From Verrucomicrobiota bacterium JB022 (lineage in GTDB: Bacteria; Verrucomicrobiota; Verrucomicrobiia; Opitutales; Oceanipulchritudinaceae), in NCBI GenBank assembly GCA_030673845.1, contig JAUTCQ010000021.1, positions 1 to 64,000 of the forward strand: a stretch of 64,000 nucleotides of DNA, written 5' to 3'. A model generated the notes under the pieces. That model ran no database searches and was not told the DNA's origin. It saw only the letters and a list, made by a program, of their open reading frames with translations. The position numbers and the translations under genes were made by a program. This document shows, piece by piece, positions 42,189-50,215 of the stretch (positions are counted from its first letter, which is position 1; each line of letters opens with the position of its first letter).

Positions 42189-43139
42189 CTAGCGCTTCCA
42201 ACCCGAGCGAATCAGGTCGGTGATGTGGATGGCGACTTCGAGGGCGGTCTTGCCCATGTCGCCGGAAAATTTGGGGTCGCCCGCCTTGCGCACGGTCTCA
42301 GCAAACGAGGCCAGCTCCAGCTTGAGCGGCTCGTCACGCTCAATCGGGATATCCTGCTTGTCCAGCGCCACCCCCTGCTTGCGGATCAGGTGGCCGCTCT
42401 GCTCCATGAAATTGAGCGAAAGGTAGGTCTCAGGCTGGAAGACGCGAATTTCGCGCACCTTCTTGAGGCTCACGCGGCTGGTGTTGAGGTTGGCGACGCA
42501 GCCGTTTTCGAAGACGAGGCGCGCGTTGGCGATGTCTTCATGGGCCGTCAGCACATTCACGCCCACCGCCTCGACACGCTCCAGCGGGCTCTTGACCAGC
42601 TCCAGAATGATGCCGATGTCGTGGATCATCAGGTCGAGCACTACGCCGACGTCGGTGCCGCGAGGCGTGAAGGGCGCAAGGCGCTCCGCCGTGATGAAGC
42701 GGGGATCGTGCACGTTTTCCTCCAGGAAGCTCATCACCGGGTTGAAGTGCTCGATGTGGCCCACCTGCACGATGCGGTTGGCAGCCTTGGCGGCGGCGAG
42801 CACTTCTTCGGCCTCCTGCAGGCTGGCGCAGATCGGCTTTTCGATCAGCAAGTGGCAGCCCTGGGCCAGCAGCGGCAGGGCGATGTCGCGGTGCAGGTTG
42901 GTCGGCACGACCACGCTGACGGCGTCGCAGGCCGCACCCAGCTCTTCGATGCTGGTGTAGACTCGCCCCCCGTGGCGCTCGGCAATCTCGGCCGCACGCT
43001 CGGGGCTGGCATCGTAGATCCCCACCAGCTCGACCTCCGGCAAGGCACCGTAGAGGCGGGCATGGTGTTGGCCGAGCGAGCCGACACCCACCACGCCACA
43101 TTTTACTTTCGTCTCGGAAGCCTGCGCTTGCTCCATCAT
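42189..43139 (-). CDS. Gfo/Idh/MocA-family oxidoreductase next to lpxB
   Basis: A 316-residue NAD(P)-dependent oxidoreductase. The Rossmann signature is CGVVGVGSLGQHHARL; EKPICASLQEAEEV carries the conserved Lys, and HIEHFNPVMSFL with DLMIHDIGIILELV is the substrate region. In many bacteria a Gfo/Idh gene lies directly before lpxB, and in some (GnnA) it oxidises UDP-GlcNAc at C3 for 2,3-diamino lipid A; the partner aminotransferase GnnB is not seen here. Two adjacent in-frame ATGs (43139 and 43136) begin the protein. It is 10 bp before lpxB, so co-transcription is very likely. Confidence 0.85.
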   Translation of the reverse strand: MMEQAQASETKVKCGVVGVGSLGQHHARLYGALPEVELVGIYDASPERAAEIAERHGGRVYTSIEELGAACDAVSVVVPTNLHRDIALPLLAQGCHLLIEKPICASLQEAEEVLAAAKAANRIVQVGHIEHFNPVMSFLEENVHDPRFITAERLAPFTPRGTDVGVVLDLMIHDIGIILELVKSPLERVEAVGVNVLTAHEDIANARLVFENGCVANLNTSRVSLKKVREIRVFQPETYLSLNFMEQSGHLIRKQGVALDKQDIPIERDEPLKLELASFAETVRKAGDPKFSGDMGKTALEVAIHITDLIRSGWKR

Positions 43140-43185
43140 GGGCTCGCAGTATGGGCCGAGTGGGGCGAAGGGCAAGCGCGCGCTT

Positions 43186-44547
43186 TTACAAGCGCACCGT
43201 CTGCTCGATGAACTGGCGGATCGTCTCGGCCTGCGCGGGCAACTCGTTGCGGTGCAGCTGGCGGGCCTTGAGTTCTTCCAGCGCCGGCGCGGTCGGCTCG
43301 GAGCCGATGGCCTGCTGCAGCGTGTCCGGGAACTTCGCCGGGTGGGCTGTGCCGAGCACGACGCTCGTCATCGCCGGGTCGAGATCGACAAAACCCGTGG
43401 CCGTGTGCGGATCCACGATATAGCCGTAGCGGCGGTAGACGTCGGCAATGATGCGCTCGATATCGCCATCGGTAGCCTTGGAGGCGCGGAAGGTATCGCG
43501 CTCGAAGGCTTCAAAGGTGTAGCGGCCAGTCGCCTTGAAGGTCTGCATGATCTCTTTCACGCGGGCCGTATCGCCCTTTTCGTGAAAGTAGATGAAGCGC
43601 TCGAAGTTGCTGGCCACCTGGATGTCCATGCTCGGGGCATGGCTCGGCTGGACGGAATCGACCTCGTAGCGGCCCGTCTCGAAGAGGCGGTAGAGGATGT
43701 CGTTCTGGTTGGTGGCGACGCAGAAGCGCCTGACCGGCAGGCCCATCTTCTGGGTCATCCAACCGGCGAGAATGTTGCCGAAGTTACCCGTCGGCACCAC
43801 AAATTCCACGTTTTCGCGCGCCTTGGCCGGCAGCTGGAACCACGCGGCATAATAATAGACGCACTGCGCCATCACCCGCGCGAGGTTGATCGAGTTGATC
43901 GCGCTGAGGTTGTAGCGCTGCTTCAGCTCCAGATCGCCAAAGAGGTCCTTCACGATGGCCTGGCAATCGTCGAAGGTGCCATCGACCGCGATCGGGTGGA
44001 CGTTGGGGGCGCCCGTGCAGGCCATCTGCCGCTCCTGCAGCGGTGCCACGCCGTTGCGCGGGTAGAGGATGAAAATGTTGACGCCTTCCTTGCCCAGCAG
44101 GCCGTGGATGGCGGCCGAGCCGGTGTCGCCACTTGTCGCGCCGAGCACATTGATCGGCTTGCCTGTGCGGCGGATCTGCTCCTCATAGAGGTTACCCAAG
44201 AGCTGCAGCGCAAAATCCTTGAAGGCCAGCGTGGGGCCGTGGAACAGCTCGAGCACGAAGGTCTTCGGGTCGAGGCGGACCAGCGGAGCCACCTTGGAAT
44301 GATCGAAGGTCGCGTAGCTGCGGCGAATGCGGTCGCGCAGCACCTCGGGCGCGAGGTCGGTCGCGAAATAGCGGAAAAACGCCTCGCACAACTCCGGGTA
44401 GGTCAACCGAGACCAGGCATCGAGCTCCCCGCTGAGGTCGGGGAAAGATTCGGGCAGCAGCAGGCCGCCGTCCGGGGCGAGCCCGGTGGCCACCGCTTCG
44501 GAAAAACCCATGGGCTCCGTAGCACCACGCGTGGAGATGTAACGCAT
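43186..44547 (-). CDS. thrC: Threonine synthase
   Basis: A 453-residue PLP enzyme making L-threonine from O-phosphohomoserine. The N-terminal MRYISTRG and GLAPDGGLLLPE are the bacterial (type 1) signature. The PLP lysine is in PTLAFKDFALQLLGN, and GATSGDTGSAAIHGL binds the phosphate. PTGNFGNILAGWM follows. The start at MRYISTRG is chosen because extension upstream to 44595 would add an unconserved sequence. It sits 46 bp upstream of the oxidoreductase gene. Confidence 0.94.
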   Translation of the reverse strand: MRYISTRGATEPMGFSEAVATGLAPDGGLLLPESFPDLSGELDAWSRLTYPELCEAFFRYFATDLAPEVLRDRIRRSYATFDHSKVAPLVRLDPKTFVLELFHGPTLAFKDFALQLLGNLYEEQIRRTGKPINVLGATSGDTGSAAIHGLLGKEGVNIFILYPRNGVAPLQERQMACTGAPNVHPIAVDGTFDDCQAIVKDLFGDLELKQRYNLSAINSINLARVMAQCVYYYAAWFQLPAKARENVEFVVPTGNFGNILAGWMTQKMGLPVRRFCVATNQNDILYRLFETGRYEVDSVQPSHAPSMDIQVASNFERFIYFHEKGDTARVKEIMQTFKATGRYTFEAFERDTFRASKATDGDIERIIADVYRRYGYIVDPHTATGFVDLDPAMTSVVLGTAHPAKFPDTLQQAIGSEPTAPALEELKARQLHRNELPAQAETIRQFIEQTVRL

Positions 44548-44602
44548 CGGCCCAGCAGACAAGGGCGTAGGCCATGAGTCAAGTTTCGCGAGCAATGCGG
44601 CG

Positions 44603-45061
44603 CTAGTTGGCCACGGCCTCCCAGCGGATATGCGATTCGCGTTGCGCCAAATTGTAGTCGCGCTCCTTCAGGGTCTCGCCCAGCTCCTGGTCGACCTTGA
44701 AGATATGCTGCACGATCCACGCCTCGCTCGCACGGTGCAGCATCTGCAGGCGCTCCAGCGAGGGGCCCTCCTGCCGCCATGCCTCGCGAAAGCTGTTGAA
44801 CTCGCGCAAAAAGATGGCGTGCTCGCGCTTGTTCTTCTCTGCATTGGGGCAGCGGTGGATCTCCATGCACGATTCCTCGCAGGCGAAGTGAATGCGCACA
44901 TACACGCCCAGAGAGCGGATCAGGTTTTCCACCATAGGCGTGTCACACTCACGAAGGCGCAGTAGGCCTTCAAGGTCGTTCAAATACGCAAAAAGCGACT
45001 TGTGTTGCTCGTCGACACGGGGGTGCCCCGTGGTATAGCGATCGTTCCAGACCAGACTCAT
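44603..45061 (-). CDS. Bacteriohemerythrin with one missing iron-ligand histidine
   Basis: A 152-residue four-helix hemerythrin. Expected di-iron ligands are present as H20 (VDEQHKSLF), H58 and E62 (IHFACEE), H81 (REHAIF), H119 and D124 (HIFKVD). The ligand normally four residues before H81 reads Asn77 (KNKREH), so one histidine is absent. Extra Cys residues (C61, C65, C71) surround the site. Bacteriohemerythrins bind O2, sense oxygen or protect iron. The protein is soluble and single-domain. Confidence 0.85.
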   Translation of the reverse strand: MSLVWNDRYTTGHPRVDEQHKSLFAYLNDLEGLLRLRECDTPMVENLIRSLGVYVRIHFACEESCMEIHRCPNAEKNKREHAIFLREFNSFREAWRQEGPSLERLQMLHRASEAWIVQHIFKVDQELGETLKERDYNLAQRESHIRWEAVAN

Positions 45062-45242
45062 GACAGATACAGCGTTGTCGGTGCGCCTTGAGAATAAGCA
45101 GCCGAAAACGCAGTATTGAAGTCCTTACCCCAGAGCAACGTGATTAACAGTTTTGGTTCACGACCCTAACAGCAGCAGTAATGATTGCCCTCAAAGTTGC
45201 CTCGGGGGGAATAAAGAGGTGCACGCAGCTGGCCGGTTGCTT

Positions 45243-45271
45243 TTGACACGGCGAAGGGTGCTGGCCTAAAT
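45243..45271 (+). promoter_or_regulatory. Possible promoter before the lipoprotein gene
   Basis: TTGACA at 45243-45248 is followed, 17 bp on, by CTAAAT at 45266-45271. The -10 element is weak, and it ends only 7 bp before the ATG, so the mRNA would be nearly leaderless. Nothing else is recognised in the gap from 45062. Confidence 0.3.
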
Positions 45272-45278
45272 CCACCGC

Positions 45279-45911
45279 ATGCAGCTCTGGAAATCGATCC
45301 CCGCCCTGGCCTTGACGGTGCTTCTGGGCGGTTGCGGCGACGGTAGCCCCGACGCCGTCACCTACCGCGTCCCCACCGAAGAAGCACCCCCACCCCCCTC
45401 AAACAGCGGAATGCCGCGCGCGCCCTTTGCCGCCAACGCAGGCAGCGACATGGATAACATGGCCGCCCAGACACTTCCCGAAGGTGCGATCAATACCGGT
45501 GGTCACGACCCCCGCTGGCAGGCCCCCTCCCACTGGGAAGAAGCGCCCGCTTCCAATGTCCGCCGCGCCAGCTATGTCGTGCGTGGAGAAGGCGGTGAGG
45601 CCGATATGTCGGTCACCTCCTTCCCCGGCGATGTGGGCGGCGACCTGGCCAATGTCAACCGCTGGCGCCGACAGCTGAATCTGGCGCCGATCAATGCGAA
45701 CCAACTGGCGCAGGCGCTGCAGCCGATGGTCGTCGACGGCGAGCAGTCCAAGTATGTCGAGATTTTCGAAGCGGGCGAACAGGCGACCATTGCCGCCATC
45801 GTCCCGCACCACGGCAACACCTGGTTCTTCAAGCTGACGGGGCCAAACGCCCTCGTTGCACGCGAGCGCGAAGCCTTCAAGGCCTACGTCCAATCCACCC
45901 GCTTCCACTGA
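45279..45911 (+). CDS. Putative lipoprotein of unknown function
   Basis: A 210-residue protein with a lipoprotein signal peptide whose lipobox is LLGGC (Cys19). A Pro/Ser-rich linker follows to about residue 60. The rest, with HDPRWQAPSHWEEAP, RASYVVRG and NVNRWRRQLNLAP, resembles no family I know. It precedes a small membrane protein and the cytochrome c biogenesis genes on the same strand, suggesting an envelope role linked to respiration. Confidence 0.65.
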   Translation: MQLWKSIPALALTVLLGGCGDGSPDAVTYRVPTEEAPPPPSNSGMPRAPFAANAGSDMDNMAAQTLPEGAINTGGHDPRWQAPSHWEEAPASNVRRASYVVRGEGGEADMSVTSFPGDVGGDLANVNRWRRQLNLAPINANQLAQALQPMVVDGEQSKYVEIFEAGEQATIAAIVPHHGNTWFFKLTGPNALVAREREAFKAYVQSTRFH

Positions 45912-45915
45912 GCCC

Positions 45916-46185
45916 ATGCCCCGTAAATCTTCTTTATCTCCTCTGCTGAACAGCATCGGGCTGGGCGGCCTGATCCTCTCCCTTTGCGGCGCCCTCACCC
46001 TGATCGGCAACGTGAGCGGGATCGCAGGCAATACCCAGCATTTCGTGCCCGTCGTCACCCGCGATGACCTGCCAGGCTTGATGATCTCTACGGCCTTTTT
46101 CGCCGTGTTGGCCCTGCTGCCTACTTTCGTGAAGCCGCCGCAAAAATCGCCCGCCGAAAAGCCTGCGGCGGAGCCCTCGCGCTAA
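45916..46185 (+). CDS. Small membrane protein, two predicted helices
   Basis: An 89-residue protein with two hydrophobic segments (about 14-32 and 50-68) and a Pro/Lys-rich tail. It starts 4 bp after the lipoprotein stop, so it is co-transcribed with it. Its function is unknown; the position next to ResB and CcsA suggests a small factor in cytochrome c assembly. Confidence 0.6.
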   Translation: MPRKSSLSPLLNSIGLGGLILSLCGALTLIGNVSGIAGNTQHFVPVVTRDDLPGLMISTAFFAVLALLPTFVKPPQKSPAEKPAAEPSR

Positions 46186-46308
46186 AAGCGATCGAAAGCT
46201 CTGCATATAGATCGCGATTTACCTTGGAATAAATTCCTTTTAGCTGCGTTCATAGCGCCAGTTCCATTTCCTTAAGCGGGTGTCGTCTGCCCGCCTTCCC
46301 ATCCTGAC

Positions 46309-47547
46309 GTGAAACCACTGCTCAAGTTTTTCAGCTCCCTCCAACTGACCGTCATCCTGCTGATCGCCAGCGTGGCCTTGGTCTTCTTCGGCACCCTCGA
46401 CCAAGCCCGCTACGGCATCTACCAGGCTCAGCATCAATATTTCGAGCACGTAGTGGCGCTCTGGCACTACCCGGAGCAATGGCCGGCGGCCGATGTGCTC
46501 GGCTGGCTCCAGTTGCCGATCCCTGGGGGCTACCTCATCGGCCCGCTGCTGATCGTCAACCTGATCTGCGCGCACTTCCGCTACTTCCGGGCGAGCTGGA
46601 AGAAGCTGGGCATCGTGCTGATCCACTCCGGCGTCACCCTGCTGCTGATTGGTCAGCTCTGGACCCAGATCAAGCAGGACGAGTATTTCCTGTGGCTCAA
46701 CGAAGGCACGCAGAAGAATTTCGTGGAGCACTTTTACGACAACGAAATCGTCGTGATCGAAAAGGACGTGAACGGTCAGGACCTCGTCACCGCATGGCCA
46801 GTCAAGCCGCTCAGCTTCCGCGACCGCCCGGTGCTGCGCTCGTCTACCCTGCCCTTCCATGTGCAGGTGCTCGAATACTTTCCCAACGCCATCGTCCAAT
46901 CCCGAGCCATGACGCCTGAAGGAGCCAGTGACGCCGCTCAGTTTTATCAGGTGGACCGCGGGATCGTGAGCGAGCGCGACCTGACGGTGCTGCCCGCCCG
47001 TGTCAGCTACCAGCAGGGCGCGGAAAACTGGGGCACGGCTATCGTGGAGCTGCAAGGCCCCGGAGGACAGCCGCTCGGTCGCTGGGTCGTCTCGGAAGCC
47101 TTCCGCCAAGAGCGCCCCATGATCATGTGGTTCCCGCCCCAGGTCTTCGAATACAACGGCAAAACCTACGAGATCGCCCTGCGCAAGGAGCGCCAATACC
47201 TGCCCGCGTCCATCGAGCTGGTCGACTTCTCGCACGACCGCTACCCGGGCACCGAAGTCCCCTACAACTTCTCCAGCGACGTGCGCATCCATGAAGAGGG
47301 CCGCGACCACGCTCGCGACGCCCGTATCTACATGAACCACCCGCTGCGCTACGAAGGCCTGACCTTCTACCAGGCCTCCTTTGCCGATGCCGACACCGCT
47401 TCGATGTTCCAGGTGGTGCGCAACCCGGCTCAGGCCATCCCCTACATCTCCTGCATCCTCGTCACCATCGGCCTGCTCTTCCAGTTCATCCTGGGTCTCT
47501 TCCAGGGCGTCATCCGTCGTCGCAAAACCGAGACCTCCCAAGCATGA
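46309..47547 (+). CDS. ResB/Ccs1-like cytochrome c biogenesis protein
   Basis: A 412-residue membrane protein of the ResB family, starting with GTG. It has a first helix at 10-30 (LTVILLIASVALVFFGTL), a second at about 75-90, a third at about 98-115 (LGIVLIHSGVTLLLIGQLW), a large periplasmic beta-rich domain, and a last helix near the C terminus (ISCILVTIGLLFQFILGLF). ResB and CcsA form the System II complex that moves haem and attaches it to apocytochrome c. Its stop overlaps the CcsA start by 4 bp. Confidence 0.85.
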   Translation: MKPLLKFFSSLQLTVILLIASVALVFFGTLDQARYGIYQAQHQYFEHVVALWHYPEQWPAADVLGWLQLPIPGGYLIGPLLIVNLICAHFRYFRASWKKLGIVLIHSGVTLLLIGQLWTQIKQDEYFLWLNEGTQKNFVEHFYDNEIVVIEKDVNGQDLVTAWPVKPLSFRDRPVLRSSTLPFHVQVLEYFPNAIVQSRAMTPEGASDAAQFYQVDRGIVSERDLTVLPARVSYQQGAENWGTAIVELQGPGGQPLGRWVVSEAFRQERPMIMWFPPQVFEYNGKTYEIALRKERQYLPASIELVDFSHDRYPGTEVPYNFSSDVRIHEEGRDHARDARIYMNHPLRYEGLTFYQASFADADTASMFQVVRNPAQAIPYISCILVTIGLLFQFILGLFQGVIRRRKTETSQA

Positions 47548-49439
47548 AGTTCTCCGCCCGTTACATTTTTTACGCCCTGCTGGCCCTGCTCATCGGTAGC
47601 TTGCTCTGGCGGCAGTTCCGCCCCACCAACTACCATACCGAGATCAACCTGACAGGGCTCGGGGCCCTGCCCGTGCAAGCCAGCGGCCGCATCATGCCGA
47701 TCGACAGCGTGGCACGGATCAACCTCCTCCTGATCGCGCAGAAGGACCACTACCAAAACGCCGAAGGCGAACGCCGCGAGGCGCTCAACTGGCTGGCCGA
47801 CCTGTGGTTCGACCCGGCCGCAGCCGCCCAGGCCCCCATTTTCCGGATCGACCACCCGGACATTAAGGACATCCTCCACGCCGAAAGCGAAAAGAAGAAA
47901 TACTTCTCGCTGATGGAACTGATGCCCCACCTCCAGACGCTGGAGGAACAATTCCAACTGATCGACCCCGAGCCGACCAAGCGCGACCCTTATCAAAGCG
48001 CTTTGTCCAAGCTGCACACGGCCCTTTCGATCTACGACGGCCTCGCGGATCAAGTCGTGGCCTCGCCCCTGAGCCAGGAAGTCTCCACGGCGGAAGCCAC
48101 CTACGACTTCATTGCCGGCCTCGGCAAAGCGGTCGAACAGCCGCCGGAAGACCCGATGATGGCGGAGCAGCTCAACCAGATCCGCCGCGACCTGCAGGTG
48201 TTCTACAGCCAGCAGGCCCGGGCCAACATGATCCAACCCTTCCCGTCGAAGCAAGGCGCGAGCGCCCCCATCGAGCGCCAGAGCAACGTGCCCTCCGCTG
48301 CCGACGTGCAGGCCGACAGCTGGCGCAGCCTCCCCGGCATTCTGCTCGCCACCCTCGAAGGCGAGCGCATGCCCGCCACCCTGCGCCAGTGGGCCATCCT
48401 CGCCCACGCCTACCGCAACGGCCACATCGAGCAGTTCGACATGCAGGTGAAGCTGCTGAACGACCAGTATCACGAGCGGCTCGCGGGGCTCGACCACAAG
48501 GTGCGCTTCGAGATGTTCCTCAACCAGCTGAACCCGTTCCTGTTCAGTGAGATCGTCTACATCCTCGCCTTCCTGCTCGCTGCCCTCAGCTGGATCTTTG
48601 CGCCCAAGACGCTGCGCCCGGCCGCCTACATCCTGATGATTTTGGCCTTCCTGATGCACACCTACGGCCTCGGCGGGCGGATCTACATTCAGGAGCGCCC
48701 CCCGGTCACCACGCTGTATTCGTCCGCCATCTTCATCGGCTGGTTTGTCATTCTGCTCTGCTGGCTGATCGAAGACCGCTTCCGCTACGGCTTTGCCACC
48801 GCCGCCGGCTCCGCCATCGGCTACGCCACGCTGATCATTGCCGCCCACCTGATGAAGCAGGAAGGCGACACCATGGGCGTCATGCGCGCGGTGCTCGATA
48901 GCAACTTCTGGCTGGCTACCCACGTGCCCACCGTGACGATCGGCTACTCCGCCACCTTCCTCGCAGGTTTCCTCGGCATCATTTACCTCCTGCTCGCGCG
49001 CATTCCCAACGGCATGAACAAAGACGCCGAAAAGGCCTTGCGCGGTATGGTCTACGGCACCACCTGCTTTGCCCTGCTCTTCAGCTTTGTCGGCACTGTG
49101 CTCGGCGGTATCTGGGCCGACCAGAGCTGGGGGCGCTTCTGGGGTTGGGACCCGAAAGAAAACGGGGCACTCATGATCGTGCTCTGGGGCGCCGCTATGC
49201 TGCACGCCCGCTGGGGTCGCGTAATCGGGCCCACCGGCTTTATGCAGATGGCCCTCGTGGGCAACATCATCACCGCCTGGAGCTGGTTCGGCACCAACAT
49301 GCTCGGCATCGGCCTGCACAGCTACGGCTTTATGGACAAGGCTTTCTATGCGCTGATGGGCTTCATCCTGAGCCAACTGCTGCTGATCGTCATCGCGGCG
49401 GTCATTCCTCCCCGACCGGAGTTGCCGGAGCGCCTGTAA
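47544..49439 (+). CDS. CcsA/ResC-family cytochrome c biogenesis protein with N-terminal extension
   Basis: A 631-residue membrane protein. The C-terminal 300 residues carry the CcsA core with several helices, the haem-handling WWD motif (WGRFWGWDPKENGALM) and flanking histidines (MLHARWG, YGLGG region). The first 330 residues, after one N-terminal helix, form an additional soluble region that is not part of a basic CcsA. It overlaps the ResB gene by 4 bp (ATGA), so both are translated together. A terminator follows. Confidence 0.88.
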   Translation: MKFSARYIFYALLALLIGSLLWRQFRPTNYHTEINLTGLGALPVQASGRIMPIDSVARINLLLIAQKDHYQNAEGERREALNWLADLWFDPAAAAQAPIFRIDHPDIKDILHAESEKKKYFSLMELMPHLQTLEEQFQLIDPEPTKRDPYQSALSKLHTALSIYDGLADQVVASPLSQEVSTAEATYDFIAGLGKAVEQPPEDPMMAEQLNQIRRDLQVFYSQQARANMIQPFPSKQGASAPIERQSNVPSAADVQADSWRSLPGILLATLEGERMPATLRQWAILAHAYRNGHIEQFDMQVKLLNDQYHERLAGLDHKVRFEMFLNQLNPFLFSEIVYILAFLLAALSWIFAPKTLRPAAYILMILAFLMHTYGLGGRIYIQERPPVTTLYSSAIFIGWFVILLCWLIEDRFRYGFATAAGSAIGYATLIIAAHLMKQEGDTMGVMRAVLDSNFWLATHVPTVTIGYSATFLAGFLGIIYLLLARIPNGMNKDAEKALRGMVYGTTCFALLFSFVGTVLGGIWADQSWGRFWGWDPKENGALMIVLWGAAMLHARWGRVIGPTGFMQMALVGNIITAWSWFGTNMLGIGLHSYGFMDKAFYALMGFILSQLLLIVIAAVIPPRPELPERL

Positions 49440-49459
49440 AAAGCCCATTCCACCCAAAA

Positions 49460-49489
49460 ACGAAGAAGTCAGCCTTCTTCGTTTTTTTT
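49460..49489 (+). terminator. Rho-independent terminator after ccsA
   Basis: ACGAAGAAG pairs with CTTCTTCGT (9 bp, short loop), followed by seven T. It separates the cytochrome c operon from lexA. Confidence 0.9.
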
Positions 49490-49509
49490 GCCTCCATAGA
49501 TGCTCTTTT

Positions 49510-49554
49510 GCATACGCTAAACATCTTGACACTGCAGAGATGTTTACGTATACA
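49510..49554 (+). promoter_or_regulatory. lexA promoter inside a large dyad, probable LexA operator
   Basis: A consensus promoter, TTGACA (49526-49531), 17 bp, then TATACA (49549-49554), overlaps an inverted repeat. Inner arms TAAACATCT (49518-49526) and AGATGTTTA (49538-49546) are perfect over 9 bp with an 11-bp spacer. Outer arms GCATACG and CGTATAC extend it, with a one-base bulge and one mismatch. A repressor bound here would block both promoter elements, as expected for an autoregulated LexA. Only 10 bp separate the -10 box from the lexA ATG. Confidence 0.8.
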
Positions 49555-49564
49555 AAGCATCACT

Positions 49565-50200
49565 ATGAAGGACCTGACCTACCGGCAACAGGAGGTGCTC
49601 GGCTACATCCAGATCCACATGCGGGATCATGGGACGTGGCCCAGCTTCCGCGAGATCGAGCAACACTTCGGTTTCAAGAGCACCAATGCCGTGATGGGTC
49701 ATATTCGCGCCCTGGAGCGCAAGGGCTACATCAGCCGCGTGCCCGGCCAGGCGCGGACCTTCCGCATCAACCTCGCCCTCGATGACGAGGAGCAGCCGGT
49801 AGAGGCGGTGGACGTAGTGGAGATCCCCATCTACGGGCACATCGCTGCGGGCTACCCCGACGGCGTGGAGCCAGCCGGCGAGATCGGGCGTCTGCAGATC
49901 GATATCGACACGGCGGGCATCCGCCGCAGCCGCCGCTGCTTCGCACTCAAGGTGCGCGGCGAAAGCATGATCGACGCCGGCATCCTTGACGGCGACACCG
50001 TTATCATCGAGCAATCGCCGCCCCGCCATCTCGATATCGTAGCGGCGCTGATCGACGGCGAGACGACGCTCAAGCGCTTCATCGCGCCCGCAGGCCGCGC
50101 GCCCTACCTGAAGGCAGAAAACCGGAACTACCCGGAGCTCTACCCTGTCTCTGAGCTCGTCGTCCAAGGCGTCGCGAAGGCCATCGTCCGCAACCTTTAG
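49565..50200 (+). CDS. lexA: SOS repressor LexA
   Basis: A 211-residue repressor-protease. The N-terminal winged helix begins MKDLTYRQQEVLGYI, with recognition helix region FKSTNAVMGHIRALERKGYI. The self-cleavage site is A95-G96 in HIAAGYPDG; the catalytic dyad is S134 (RGESMID) and K170 (TTLKRF). The ATG at 49565 matches the LexA start; a longer open frame begins inside ccsA and is not used. The transcript predicted from the promoter would have almost no 5' leader. The DNA methyltransferase follows by 15 bp, so it may be SOS-induced with lexA. Confidence 0.95.
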   Translation: MKDLTYRQQEVLGYIQIHMRDHGTWPSFREIEQHFGFKSTNAVMGHIRALERKGYISRVPGQARTFRINLALDDEEQPVEAVDVVEIPIYGHIAAGYPDGVEPAGEIGRLQIDIDTAGIRRSRRCFALKVRGESMIDAGILDGDTVIIEQSPPRHLDIVAALIDGETTLKRFIAPAGRAPYLKAENRNYPELYPVSELVVQGVAKAIVRNL

Positions 50201-50215
50201 CCAGCCCCTGCGGCC

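Noticed and set aside
47442-49532. 696-residue minus-strand frame opposite ccsA
   Set aside because: His/Asp/Val-rich composition is the mirror of ccsA codons; no domain.
49145-49564. 140-residue N-terminal extension of LexA
   Set aside because: It lies within ccsA and the terminator; the LexA family start and the promoter place initiation at 49565.
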